Part shown: positions 1 through 8,092 of the stretch, in pieces
How positions within the stretch are numbered: position 1 is the stretch's first letter
Layout: every line of letters begins with the position of its first letter
From: Bowmanella denitrificans
GTDB lineage: Bacteria > Pseudomonadota > Gammaproteobacteria > Enterobacterales > Alteromonadaceae
DNA: 64,000 nucleotides
Direction of reading: 5' to 3'
Assembly: GCF_039522935.1 (NCBI RefSeq)
Contig: NZ_BAAAEI010000012.1
Coordinates: 186,001 to 250,000, forward strand
The notes under the pieces: generated by a model
What the model was told of the DNA's origin: nothing
Database searches by the model: none
Seen by the model: the letters and a program-made list of their open reading frames with translations, nothing else
Program-made: the position numbers and the translations under genes

Positions 1-1
1 C

Positions 2-1810
2 GCAATTAACTTTATCACCAAGAAGCCGTCTATGGCCTATCCCGAAGGCAAGGTAGAGCTGTCCGCCGGTAACTATGGTCTTTTCCAGGCCCGCGGTTAT
101 GTTACCGGTGGGCTGTCGGACAATGTCGGTGCCAAGCTGGCCTTTAGTGCGGTCAACCGTGACGGCTTTGGTAAGAATACTCACACCGGGAATGATGCTG
201 ATACCTTGGAGCGCTACAGTATGCGCGGCCAGTTGTTGATTAATCCCAGCGATGACCTGGAAATCCTGCTAAGTGCCGATTATTCCAAGTCCGATTCGGT
301 GCCGACCGTGCGGCATATCAGCTACAGCGAAGGACGCAATGCCGCCTTTATCAGTGCTGATCCCCGGGAAGCGGACAACGAGTTTGACGGCTTCGAAGAT
401 ACCGAAGTCAAAGGGCTGAGTGCCAATATCCGTTACGACCTGGAAGGTATGACGTTCACGTCCATCACTGCTTATCGGGACAACGATTTCAGCTTCTATG
501 AAAATGCCGCAGCCGGCATGGTGGATGACGGTCTGTTCTTTGACCCCTGGGGTGACCCTGCCAATAATAACGTCGCCGACGATGACGCACTGGCGGCTAT
601 GCAAGTAGACGACATGTGGTATCAGCAGAAAGACGAGCAATCTTCGCAGTTTTCGCAAGAGTTCCGTCTGGCCGGTGTGCACGGCAAGCTGGATTGGCAA
701 ATGGGCGCGTATTATATGCGTGAGGATATCGACCGCCATGAGATGGTTAACTATTGGTTCCATACGCCCTGGGGAACCACCACTGGCACCTTGTATAACA
801 GCACCTATAACGTTACCGACAGCTATGCGGTATTCGGTCAGGCCAGTTATAACTTCACCGACGCATGGCGAATGACCGCCGGTTTACGCTGGAGTGAAGA
901 CGAAAAAGATTTCCGCTCGGTGGCCAGTGGTCGTCGTTTTGACAACTGGGACAATATGCACGGCGATTTAAATGGCAACAGAGTTGCAGGCTACGACGTC
1001 AATACCCAGGGCTCCTGGGATGCCTGGACCCCCAGCCTGGTGGTGGACTATAAAGCCAGTCAGGACCTGTTCTTCTATTATTCACTGGCACGTGGTTATA
1101 AGGCCGGTGGTTTTAATGGTGAAGGCCCCGAAAGTGCTGAGGAGGCCCTGGCGTCCTTTGCCACTGAGTTCGCCTTGAACCATGAACTGGGCTTTAAATC
1201 TCAGGCCTTTAATGACCGACTGCGACTCAACGGTGCCTTGTTCTTTACCAAGTACACCGACCTGCAGAGCCAGGTATGGGTTGAAACCGGCCCTAACACA
1301 CCAGCGGATCTGGAAGTACGCAACGGTACTGGCGAAGCGCAGGGCTTGGAGCTGGAATTTACCGCGCTGCTGACCGACAACCTGACCCTCACCGGCGCTT
1401 ATGGCTATATCGACTCTGAGTTTACCGACACCTTTGAAGTAGATGGCGGCGACCTGAACGGCAATCGCATGCGCCGCACCCCAGAACATACCTTGAATCT
1501 GGCTGCAGCCTATGAATGGGAAACGGATCTGGGACTTTGGGCTGCGCGTCTGGATTATCAGTATCAGGATGAGTACTTCTTTGATAATTCAAATGATCCG
1601 TTAACCCAAGTGGATTCAGAATATACCGTCAATGCCAGCCTGCAACTGGCCTCTCTGGACGACAGTTGGCGGGTACAGTTGTGGGCCAAAAACCTCACTG
1701 ATGAACAAAACATTGCATCCACTACAGTGTATGCCGCCTGGGATAATACCGTGTTCAGTTCTTATAAAGCACCGCGAACCTTTGGTATTTCTGCCACCTA
1801 TCAATTCTAA
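2..1810 (+). CDS. TonB-dependent outer-membrane receptor, 5' end outside the window
   Basis: This is the C-terminal part (about 600 residues) of a TonB-dependent receptor, an outer-membrane beta-barrel that imports a ligand using energy from TonB-ExbB-ExbD. The open frame runs back to base 2 and encodes AINFITKKPS just before the first in-frame Met, a stretch typical of the end of the plug domain, so the true start lies upstream. The rest shows alternating aromatic/polar beta-strands, SLARGYKAGGFNG (a common barrel motif) and a C-terminal phenylalanine (TYQF), the usual outer-membrane insertion signature. The ligand cannot be read from sequence. The receptor precedes an MFS carrier and a small catabolic gene set, so it probably imports the same small molecule. 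A strong terminator follows. Confidence 0.93.
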   Translation, partial: AINFITKKPSMAYPEGKVELSAGNYGLFQARGYVTGGLSDNVGAKLAFSAVNRDGFGKNTHTGNDADTLERYSMRGQLLINPSDDLEILLSADYSKSDSVPTVRHISYSEGRNAAFISADPREADNEFDGFEDTEVKGLSANIRYDLEGMTFTSITAYRDNDFSFYENAAAGMVDDGLFFDPWGDPANNNVADDDALAAMQVDDMWYQQKDEQSSQFSQEFRLAGVHGKLDWQMGAYYMREDIDRHEMVNYWFHTPWGTTTGTLYNSTYNVTDSYAVFGQASYNFTDAWRMTAGLRWSEDEKDFRSVASGRRFDNWDNMHGDLNGNRVAGYDVNTQGSWDAWTPSLVVDYKASQDLFFYYSLARGYKAGGFNGEGPESAEEALASFATEFALNHELGFKSQAFNDRLRLNGALFFTKYTDLQSQVWVETGPNTPADLEVRNGTGEAQGLELEFTALLTDNLTLTGAYGYIDSEFTDTFEVDGGDLNGNRMRRTPEHTLNLAAAYEWETDLGLWAARLDYQYQDEYFFDNSNDPLTQVDSEYTVNASLQLASLDDSWRVQLWAKNLTDEQNIASTTVYAAWDNTVFSSYKAPRTFGISATYQF

Positions 1811-1834
1811 GCCTTGTGCATCCTTGTGATTAAC

Positions 1835-1858
1835 GCCGGGCCTGGCCCGGCTTTTTTG
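1835..1858 (+). terminator. Rho-independent terminator of the TonB-dependent receptor gene
   Basis: A near-perfect GC-rich palindrome (GCCGGGCC/GGCCCGGC, positions 1835-1851) is followed by a run of six T. It lies 25 bases after the receptor stop codon. Confidence 0.9.
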
Positions 1859-1891
1859 TATAAAGGATCACCCACCCCACCGAAAGTATTC

Positions 1892-1921
1892 TTGACATAA
1901 TTACATGTATACAATTATTTT
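1892..1921 (+). promoter_or_regulatory. Promoter with overlapping GntR-type operator upstream of the MFS gene
   Basis: TTGACA at 1892-1897 is a perfect -35 box, with a TATTTT -10-like hexamer at 1916-1921 (18-base spacer). The spacer holds CATGTATACAATTAT (1904-1918), centred on the palindrome TGTATACA. The identical 15-mer occurs inverted at 3316-3330. Palindromes of this kind are typical of GntR/FadR/VanR-family repressors, and its position between the -35 and -10 boxes suggests repression. The regulator is not in the window. Confidence 0.65.
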
Positions 1922-1959
1922 GAATTGCATTCACAATTTGTTTACCTGGAGGCAACAAG

Positions 1960-3252
1960 ATGAATGAAAAAACCATTCGCGCCGAAACTGGCGTAGAGAT
2001 TAAGCAAAAGCTGTTTTATGGCTGGTGGATTGTGCTCGCCGCCATTATCGGTCTGGCGTTTGGCTACAGTGTCATCGCCATGTCCTTTGGCACCTTTATT
2101 AAGGCCTTCGAGGCCGATTTTGGCTGGAGTCGCGGCCAGATTTCCTTTGGGTCCACCGTGATTGGCATTACTGCCATCTTGTTTTTTCCTTATGTCGGCA
2201 CTCTGGTAGACAAATATGGGGTGAAGCGCATTTTGGTGCCTTCGACCCTGCTGTTTGGCTTTACCATCGCTGCCATGTCCTTGCTGACGCCATCCATCTG
2301 GCATCTGTATGCCATGTGCATACTGATCCCTATCCTCGGCGCCGGCACCGCGCCTTTAACATATTCCCGCCTGTTGGTGAGCTGGTTCAATAAAAAACGC
2401 GGTCTGGCATTGGGGATTGGCTTGTCCGGTGTGGGGCTGGGGACGACATTGGTGCCCTTGATCGCATCTTACTTTATGAGCCATTACAGTTGGCGGGAAG
2501 CCTACATCGCCATTGGTGTGGTTGTGGTGCTGCTGGTGTTGCCAATCGCCAAATTCCTGGTGCGTGAAACACCAGCAGAAATGGGCCTTAGCACGGACGG
2601 ACTGGCCGAGCAGCAAAGCCAGGCCCCAGCTACGGCCACCAATAAACCCCTAATCGGCTTTACTGCCAAAGAAGCACTGCGGCAGCGTACCTTCTGGCTG
2701 ATGGTTGCGTCCTTTGTGATAACCGGTCTGACGACCTCCACAGTTTTAGTGCATCTGGTGCCAATGATGATGGACCGCGGTATGAACTTACAGGAAGCCG
2801 TGGGTACCTTTGCCTATCTGGGCATTTCCATTGTAGGTGGTCGTTTGCTGGCCGGATATCTGATGGACAAGTTCTTTGCACCCTATGTAGTGGTGTTTTT
2901 TATGCTCGGCCCGGTTATCGGCCTGGCCGCCTTTGCCATGGGTGCCAGCGGTCAGTCAGCAGCGCTATGTACGGCACTGATCGGTATCGCCATCGGTGCG
3001 GAGTTTGATGTGATGGCCTATTTTACCAGCCGTTACTTCGGTCATCGCTCGTTCGGGGCCATTTATGGCTATGGCTACTCAGGCTTCAAAATTGGTGCCA
3101 GTGTAGGGCCACTGATTATGGGGCTGGCCTATGACGCATTGGGACGCTACACCGAAGTACTCTGGGCCATGTCAGTGGTGATGTTACTGAGTTGTGTGCT
3201 GATTCTGATGATGGGTCGCTACCCGCAATTACCCTCCCGTCCGGCTGAATAA
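1960..3252 (+). CDS. MFS transporter, monocarboxylate/OFA-like
   Basis: A 430-residue, 12-helix major facilitator protein. The motif between TM2 and TM3 (GTLVDKYGVKR) is the MFS signature, a second copy-like loop lies mid-protein, and the N-terminus (FYGWWIVLAA) resembles oxalate/formate antiporter-like and monocarboxylate carriers. A central cytoplasmic loop around residues 205-235 separates the two six-helix bundles. It has a strong GGAGG ribosome site. It probably moves an organic anion across the inner membrane after entry through the TonB-dependent receptor just upstream. Substrate unknown. It has its own promoter carrying the TGTATACA operator. Confidence 0.88.
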   Translation: MNEKTIRAETGVEIKQKLFYGWWIVLAAIIGLAFGYSVIAMSFGTFIKAFEADFGWSRGQISFGSTVIGITAILFFPYVGTLVDKYGVKRILVPSTLLFGFTIAAMSLLTPSIWHLYAMCILIPILGAGTAPLTYSRLLVSWFNKKRGLALGIGLSGVGLGTTLVPLIASYFMSHYSWREAYIAIGVVVVLLVLPIAKFLVRETPAEMGLSTDGLAEQQSQAPATATNKPLIGFTAKEALRQRTFWLMVASFVITGLTTSTVLVHLVPMMMDRGMNLQEAVGTFAYLGISIVGGRLLAGYLMDKFFAPYVVVFFMLGPVIGLAAFAMGASGQSAALCTALIGIAIGAEFDVMAYFTSRYFGHRSFGAIYGYGYSGFKIGASVGPLIMGLAYDALGRYTEVLWAMSVVMLLSCVLILMMGRYPQLPSRPAE

Positions 3253-3262
3253 GTCCGAAAAT

Positions 3263-3280
3263 GGCGGCCTGGCAGCCGCC
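3263..3280 (+). terminator. GC-rich stem-loop after the MFS gene
   Basis: GGCGGC and GCCGCC separated by six bases form a stem-loop 11 bases after the MFS stop codon. There is no T-run, so it may be a weak terminator or an mRNA-stabilising hairpin. Confidence 0.4.
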
Positions 3281-3315
3281 CATATCATATTAATGATAGA
3301 TGTATGTCAAAAAAT

Positions 3316-3330
3316 ATAATTGTATACATG
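3316..3330 (+). promoter_or_regulatory. Second copy of the TGTATACA operator, upstream of the dehydrogenase operon
   Basis: ATAATTGTATACATG is the exact reverse complement of the 15-mer at 1904-1918. It lies 50 bases before the aspartate-dehydrogenase-like start codon, in a very AT-rich promoter region. The shared site links the MFS gene and the 3381-5951 operon in one regulon. Confidence 0.65.
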
Positions 3331-3380
3331 AATATTAATATGTATTCTTTGCTTGTATTGATTGGGTGGTTGAAACAAGT

Positions 3381-4193
3381 ATGAGAAAAACATTAAAAGT
3401 AGGTATTGCCGGCTTTGGCACTATCGGCAAGGTTGTGGGCTTAGCTCTGGATAAAGGCATGCCAGGCCTCGAGCTGGTGGCTGTTGCATCCGGCAACCCG
3501 GATAAGGCCAAAGCCGCCATGGCAACGCTGTCACAGCAGGTGCCGGTGGTCAGCAGCAAAGAACTGGCCGATCTGGCAGATGTCATTGTGGAATGCGCCC
3601 CTACCACCGCCTTTATGGATATTGCCGAACCCGCCTTGTGCCAGGGCCGTACCCTGGTCACTGTCAGCGGCGCGGCCATATTACAGCATCCTGAAGTGGT
3701 GGAGCTGGCCGATCGTCATGGCGGTCAGATCCTGCTGGCTACCGGAGCGTTGCTTGGTCTTGATGCCGTGCGTGCGGCGGCCAAAGGCAAGATTAATTCT
3801 GTGACTATGGTGACCCGTAAGCCCCCCACCTCGCTGACCAAAGCCAAGTTTATAGTGGAGAACAATATCCAGTTGCTGGGGCTGACCGAACCTTTACAGG
3901 TGTTTAAGGGCAGTGCCCTGGAAGGCGCACAAAAATTTCCATCCAACGTTAACGTCGCGGCGTCTCTTGGGCTGGCCGGTTTGGGGGCAGAACAGACGCA
4001 ACTGGAGATCTGGGCCGACCCTGGTAAAACCCGTAATACCCATACCATTAAAGTGGATGCTGACAGCGCCAGCTTTGAAATGACCATTGAAAATGTACCC
4101 ACAGTGGAAAACCCCGGCACCGGTCGCATCACTGCACTTAGCGTGCTGGCGGCACTGGAATCCCTGACCGCGGCCCTGCGGGTTGGCAGTTAA
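3381..4193 (+). CDS. Aspartate dehydrogenase (NadX)-like NAD(P)-dependent dehydrogenase
   Basis: A 270-residue protein of the L-aspartate dehydrogenase family. The N-terminal Rossmann domain has the dinucleotide loop GFGTIG near residue 10. The C-terminal half has the family motifs SNVNVAASLGLAGLG and NPGTGR...ALSVLAALES, and a His in RNTHTI that probably matches the catalytic His of characterised members. I chose ATG 3381 over GTG 3366 because the protein then begins directly with the Rossmann strand and a GGTGG ribosome-site-like stretch precedes it. In NAD synthesis NadX makes iminoaspartate, but no nadA or nadC is nearby. The neighbours (VOC, ferredoxin, exporter) point to a catabolic role on an amino- or imino-acid, which is inference. 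First gene of an operon to 5951. Confidence 0.82.
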   Translation: MRKTLKVGIAGFGTIGKVVGLALDKGMPGLELVAVASGNPDKAKAAMATLSQQVPVVSSKELADLADVIVECAPTTAFMDIAEPALCQGRTLVTVSGAAILQHPEVVELADRHGGQILLATGALLGLDAVRAAAKGKINSVTMVTRKPPTSLTKAKFIVENNIQLLGLTEPLQVFKGSALEGAQKFPSNVNVAASLGLAGLGAEQTQLEIWADPGKTRNTHTIKVDADSASFEMTIENVPTVENPGTGRITALSVLAALESLTAALRVGS

Positions 4194-4210
4194 TCTGAGA
4201 GGAAGTCTGT

Positions 4211-4663
4211 ATGTCTAAACCTGAAAAGCCTATTCAACTTAAGCACCTGGCCATGGCGTCTAATGATCCGGATAAAAGCCGCGAATTTTTTGAAAACGTT
4301 TTAGGCTGGAGCGTGGCGGGCGTGGTCGCCAGTCGCAATGCCAACGGTTTCTATATGACCGACGGCAATATCAATCTGGCTATTTTGAAGTTTCGCAACG
4401 GTCCGGCTGCTGGTAAAGAGTTCCCGCAGGGCTACGTGGGTCTGCACCACGTAGGCTTTCAGTGTGAAGATATTCAGGGCATGGTCAACAGTTTCAAGGC
4501 CAATGGCTACGAGCCACGTCATGATGTGAATCTTGCCCAGGGGCTGGGTATGAATCCCGCCAAGGATAACGCGGAATATAAGATGTCTGGCCCGGAGAAT
4601 ATTATGATTGATATCTCCGAGCGTGGCTGGGTGGGCACCAGTACCTACAAAACCCTGGATTAA
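4211..4663 (+). CDS. VOC family protein (glyoxalase/extradiol dioxygenase fold)
   Basis: A 150-residue vicinal-oxygen-chelate protein with two beta-alpha-beta-beta-beta modules. Candidate metal ligands are the His in LKHLAMAS near the N-terminus and the His of HHVGFQ at the start of the second module; the last strand (NIMIDIS) has Asp where many members have Glu. A good GAGAGGAAG ribosome site lies 17 bases after the dehydrogenase stop, indicating co-transcription. Members include lyases, isomerases and ring-cleaving dioxygenases; the reaction here cannot be assigned. Together with the ferredoxin it suggests an oxidative catabolic pathway. Confidence 0.8.
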   Translation: MSKPEKPIQLKHLAMASNDPDKSREFFENVLGWSVAGVVASRNANGFYMTDGNINLAILKFRNGPAAGKEFPQGYVGLHHVGFQCEDIQGMVNSFKANGYEPRHDVNLAQGLGMNPAKDNAEYKMSGPENIMIDISERGWVGTSTYKTLD

Positions 4664-4680
4664 TCGGACCGGGCTAATTC

Positions 4681-5403
4681 ATGCTAAATGATATCAGCCT
4701 GTTCCTGTTTGCCACTCTGTCTTCCACCCTGGCCGGGGTGTTTGTGATGGGTGGCGGTATGCTGATGGTGCTGGTATTGCCTTGGTTTGTACCAGCTATG
4801 GCAGTCGTGCCAGTGCATGCCGTTACACAACTGGCCAGCAACAGTTCCAGACTGGTGTTTGCCCTTAACCATATTTATTGGCCAGCCATTGGTCCTTATC
4901 TGTTTGGTTCGCTGGTCGGTACCGCATTATTTGCGCTGTTTTTGCTTAACCTGCCCCTTGAATACATTCCCCAGTTAATCGCCGTCTATTTATTGCTAAG
5001 CCTTTGGATTGGACCCTTTGCCCGGGCCATACGTCGTCTGGAGAGCTTCTTTTTAGCCGGATTTTTGCAAACGGGACTGGGGCTGGTGGTTGGCGCTCCA
5101 GGGCCGATTGCACTGACCATGCTAAGCCGTCGTCTGGAAAACAAAGAAAGCATCGTTGCCACAGCCTCTTTGCTGATGCTATGCGGCAACCTGTTTAAAA
5201 TCAGCACCTTCCTATGGTTGGGATTTCACTTTAGTGATTATTGGTGGCCTCTGCTTCTGGCTGTAACGGGGGCATGCCTGGGTTCGGTATTGGGTAGCTT
5301 GCTGCGCCGCCGGATTGCGCCACAGGCTTTTATGTTGCAACTGAAATGGCTGCTAACCCTGATGGCCCTGTTTACCTTGTTTAACAGCCTGTTATGGGAG
5401 TAA
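4681..5403 (+). CDS. TauE/SafE-family sulfite/organic anion exporter
   Basis: A 240-residue polytopic inner-membrane protein with about seven or eight hydrophobic segments and the TauE/SafE pattern: a Gly-rich first half and a repeated GxxLGSxLGSLLRRRI element near the C-terminus. Known members export sulfite, sulfoacetate or other organosulfur anions. It begins 17 bases after the VOC stop codon with no strong ribosome site. If family function holds, the pathway may release a sulfur-containing anion, but that is only suggested by family. Confidence 0.8.
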   Translation: MLNDISLFLFATLSSTLAGVFVMGGGMLMVLVLPWFVPAMAVVPVHAVTQLASNSSRLVFALNHIYWPAIGPYLFGSLVGTALFALFLLNLPLEYIPQLIAVYLLLSLWIGPFARAIRRLESFFLAGFLQTGLGLVVGAPGPIALTMLSRRLENKESIVATASLLMLCGNLFKISTFLWLGFHFSDYWWPLLLAVTGACLGSVLGSLLRRRIAPQAFMLQLKWLLTLMALFTLFNSLLWE

Positions 5404-5410
5404 TGCAGTG

Positions 5411-5743
5411 ATGCTGAAGTTGATCCTGCCAGAAGATAAGCTGGTTAAGGTACAGGCCGAGCCCGGTTATAGTTTACTAGTGGCAGTGCAGGATGCCGGG
5501 ATTGATGCCCTGCCGGGCATTTGCAATGGCTGCTGTAGCTGCGGCACCTGCCTGGTTCGCATTGACAATGTGAGCGAGCAGAATTTGTCACCCTGTTATC
5601 CGGGTGAGCAGCAGATCCTGAAAAAGTTAGGAGCCGGTCAGAAAACAAGACTGGCCTGCCAGGTGATGATAACTCCAGAACTTGAAGATGCGCAGATCAC
5701 TTTACTCGGTAAAGTCAGGCCCAGTGACCATGCTGGCAACTAA
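5411..5743 (+). CDS. [2Fe-2S] ferredoxin, adrenodoxin/plant-type
   Basis: A ferredoxin of about 110 residues. Cluster ligands are visible as C-x5-C-x2-C (GICNGCCSCGTC) with a fourth Cys in TRLACQV about 37 residues later. Proteins like this pass electrons to Rieske oxygenases or P450s, so an oxygenase is expected nearby but none is inside the window. ATG 5411 (or GTG 5408) is served by GGGAG at 5396-5400, inside the end of the exporter gene. Only seven bases separate the genes, implying translational coupling. The 3' end overlaps the next gene by 14 bases. Confidence 0.85.
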   Translation: MLKLILPEDKLVKVQAEPGYSLLVAVQDAGIDALPGICNGCCSCGTCLVRIDNVSEQNLSPCYPGEQQILKKLGAGQKTRLACQVMITPELEDAQITLLGKVRPSDHAGN

Positions 5744-5951
5744 ATTCAGGCCCTATTTGTATTGCTTTTTTATGTCCCTGAGTATGTCAGGAATTATGTC
5801 ACTGGTGGTCAGCCTGCATAATCTGGGATGGAGCGAACATATCATATCCATCTGGCTTAGCGCCTGGAGTTTCAGCTTTATGGTGGCCTTTCCGACGGTG
5901 TTAATCCTGACGCCAGTGGTTCGAAATTTGGTAAATCAGATCATTGATTGA
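5730..5951 (+). CDS. DUF2798 small inner-membrane protein
   Basis: A 73-residue protein with two membrane helices (about residues 9-29 and 42-65), the second containing the AFPTVLILTPVVR pattern characteristic of DUF2798. Function unknown. The start is inside the last 14 bases of the ferredoxin gene, so it is the last member of the 3381-5951 operon. Confidence 0.75.
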   Translation: MLATKFRPYLYCFFMSLSMSGIMSLVVSLHNLGWSEHIISIWLSAWSFSFMVAFPTVLILTPVVRNLVNQIID

Positions 5952-6138
5952 AGAGATATTTCTGTAATCTATCTAAAGTGAGTTGACTGACATTCTGCAC
6001 TCTTGTTAGGGTTCTATACGGAATGGAACCACTTTTTGGGCAGGGATTTGCTCTACACATTACTTCTGCCTGTATAGTTTCCACTCCCCAAGCGTCTCTT
6101 CAATTAAATTACGTTATTTTTATTCAAGGATTTGATAT

Positions 6139-7152
6139 ATGAAGATTTTATTTTGGCTTTTCGCTATTACGTTTAGCTTAACATCCGCACAAGTTAATGC
6201 TGCAGATTGTAACTCTGGGATTTATAAACTGTATATGTCAACCAATGGTAATGACGCAAATGAGGGCACTAGTAATTTACCTCTTGCATCTCTTAATGGT
6301 GTAAAAAACCAGGTTGAACTGGATAGACCTAATTGCGATGTAGAAATCCATATTAAGAAAGGCTTGTATCGTGGACAATCGGTAGTTTGGAAATATACAA
6401 ATGACCATCAGATTACCTTCACGGCCGCAGATTTTGGTGGACAATATGACCGCCCCGAATTTGTAAGTGACGGAAGCAGTAATGCAGCACTTTGGTTTGA
6501 CTTGCAAGCTAAAGAGGGCAAGTGGTCAAATATTCAATTCCGATATATCAGAGTCAAGGGATATTGGGGGGGAATTCGCTTATTTGGCAATAGAGATGAT
6601 AAATTGAATGGCTGGAATGGCCGGAACGAAATCCTTGGAATGGTCTTTGAAAATATTGGCGGGAAATATCATAGCTATAATGGCAGAAAAGGTTATGCAG
6701 CAATCAATGCTTTTAACTCAAGAGAGAACATAATTCGCAACAGTCATTTTATAAACATTGAAAACAGTAGTAATTGCCCAGGATGCATGCACGGTGTATA
6801 TCTTGCACATTATTCAAGTAACAATTATGTAGATCGCAATGTTTTCAGAAATATCAGTGGTAACCCAGTGCAAAATAGAGACGAATCAAATTCTAATCGA
6901 TACGAATACAATACTTTTGAACGCAGCGGATATGTTGCTCAAGTGCAGGATTGGTATTGCACTGGTTCTGAATGTACTAAACCTGGGGGAGAATGCCCGT
7001 CTCATTCAGTACTTTTTGCCAATAATACATATGGAACGCTATATAATGGTGTCAAACAATTAAAAGTCTGGGATAAACCTGGTTCCGACAATTACTGTGG
7101 CACTCTTCCTGCAGCCAGAATAAGAACAGCATACAATACGCCATCCTTCTAA
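6139..7152 (+). CDS. Secreted right-handed parallel beta-helix protein
   Basis: A 337-residue protein with a clear signal peptide (cleavage probably after VNA-A, near residue 21). The mature N-terminus has the YMSTNGNDANEGT motif seen in DUF1565/polysaccharide-lyase-like beta-helix proteins. The body is rich in Asn and short repeats such as NIIRNSHFINI, NYVDRNVFRNI and RYEYNTFERS, which fit coils of a pectate-lyase-like beta-helix. Several cysteines (NCPGCMHG; CTGSEC) may form disulfides. Such folds bind or cleave polysaccharides, but I see no defined catalytic triad. The gene is more AT-rich than its neighbours and stands alone with its own terminator, suggesting acquisition by transfer. Confidence 0.7.
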   Translation: MKILFWLFAITFSLTSAQVNAADCNSGIYKLYMSTNGNDANEGTSNLPLASLNGVKNQVELDRPNCDVEIHIKKGLYRGQSVVWKYTNDHQITFTAADFGGQYDRPEFVSDGSSNAALWFDLQAKEGKWSNIQFRYIRVKGYWGGIRLFGNRDDKLNGWNGRNEILGMVFENIGGKYHSYNGRKGYAAINAFNSRENIIRNSHFINIENSSNCPGCMHGVYLAHYSSNNYVDRNVFRNISGNPVQNRDESNSNRYEYNTFERSGYVAQVQDWYCTGSECTKPGGECPSHSVLFANNTYGTLYNGVKQLKVWDKPGSDNYCGTLPAARIRTAYNTPSF

Positions 7153-7174
7153 TTCCATAGTGGCAAAAAAACAT

Positions 7175-7209
7175 AAAAGGCAAAGCTTCACTGAGGCTTT
7201 GCCTTTTTT
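7175..7209. terminator. Bidirectional Rho-independent terminator
   Basis: AAAAGGCAAAGC and GCTTTGCCTTTTTT form a stem with an eight-base loop and an A-run on one side and T-run on the other. It sits between convergent genes (beta-helix protein on +, MOSC protein on -) and can serve both. Confidence 0.88.
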
Positions 7210-7256
7210 AGGACGAAGCAATAAAGGACAAATAAAGGTAACAGATTCTCTAGAAT

Positions 7257-8072
7257 CTATAAATACACCTCAGCCTCACGCCCAGCCAGAATTTCCAGCG
7301 GCATACCCACTTCTAGTCTGCCTTCATTCAGGGGGATCAGATTCATGCCAAAATTGATTTTTCCTGAAGGGTCTTTGCGAAATTGCCCCAGGGTCTTCAG
7401 TGGTTCCTGATCGCCAAGAAACTCGCCGGTTTTGGCATCGCGGGTGGTAAAGATACAACGGCTACAAGGGCAATCCAGTTTAAATTCCACCTCGCCAATA
7501 CGGATCCTGTCCCAACCGTCTTCAGCGAAGGGCAGGGTATCCTCCACCACCAAATTGGGACGGAACTGTGCCATCTTGTGAGCAATAGGTGAACGGCGGT
7601 TGAGCTCTTCCAGTGAGGCGCGGGATATCAGCAGCAATGGAAAGCCATCGGCAAAGCTTACATCCACACCGGCTTTTTCACTAAACCTGGGGGTATGATT
7701 GCCGCAGTAAAGCAACTGGCATTGCCGCCCTAATAACTGGCTGAACCACTGATTGGCAGGTTCCGTGGTGGCAAAACCTTCAAACTGGTCTTTCCATACC
7801 TGTGTGGCCACCGGCACCATTGTGCAATCCGCATATTTCACCAGCAAGGATGGCATATCGGGGTGACACAACATCAGCCCCTCGCCATGCAACAACGCCG
7901 AAACCTGTATCAGTTTTGGCATGGCCCGCCCGGTTAACATGCGTCCTTTGCTGTCCGCCAACATAAAGCGCCTGTCGAAGCTCAAGCCATGCAACTCAAC
8001 CCAGGCCTGATTCACCTCTACCCCCTGCGTGGATTTAATCGGGTACAGGTGAATGTGACTTAATACTGCCAT
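7257..8072 (-). CDS. MOSC domain protein (YcbX-like)
   Basis: A 271-residue protein with an N-terminal MOSC beta-barrel domain (IHLYPIKSTQG) and a C-terminal MOSC domain carrying the conserved Cys in CPCSRCIFTTRD, the residue that ligates the molybdenum cofactor in YcbX/mARC enzymes. E. coli YcbX is longer because of a C-terminal [2Fe-2S] domain, which is absent here. YcbX reduces N-hydroxylated compounds such as 6-hydroxylaminopurine, and the same activity is plausible with an external electron donor. The start at 8072 is chosen because AAGGAG lies seven bases upstream and the family begins here. Confidence 0.85.
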   Translation of the reverse strand: MAVLSHIHLYPIKSTQGVEVNQAWVELHGLSFDRRFMLADSKGRMLTGRAMPKLIQVSALLHGEGLMLCHPDMPSLLVKYADCTMVPVATQVWKDQFEGFATTEPANQWFSQLLGRQCQLLYCGNHTPRFSEKAGVDVSFADGFPLLLISRASLEELNRRSPIAHKMAQFRPNLVVEDTLPFAEDGWDRIRIGEVEFKLDCPCSRCIFTTRDAKTGEFLGDQEPLKTLGQFRKDPSGKINFGMNLIPLNEGRLEVGMPLEILAGREAEVYL

Positions 8073-8092
8073 TTGGCGCTCCTTGAATAAGA

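Noticed and set aside
269..763. Minus-strand frame within the TonB-dependent receptor
   Set aside because: The + strand barrel gene is unambiguous; this is a shadow.
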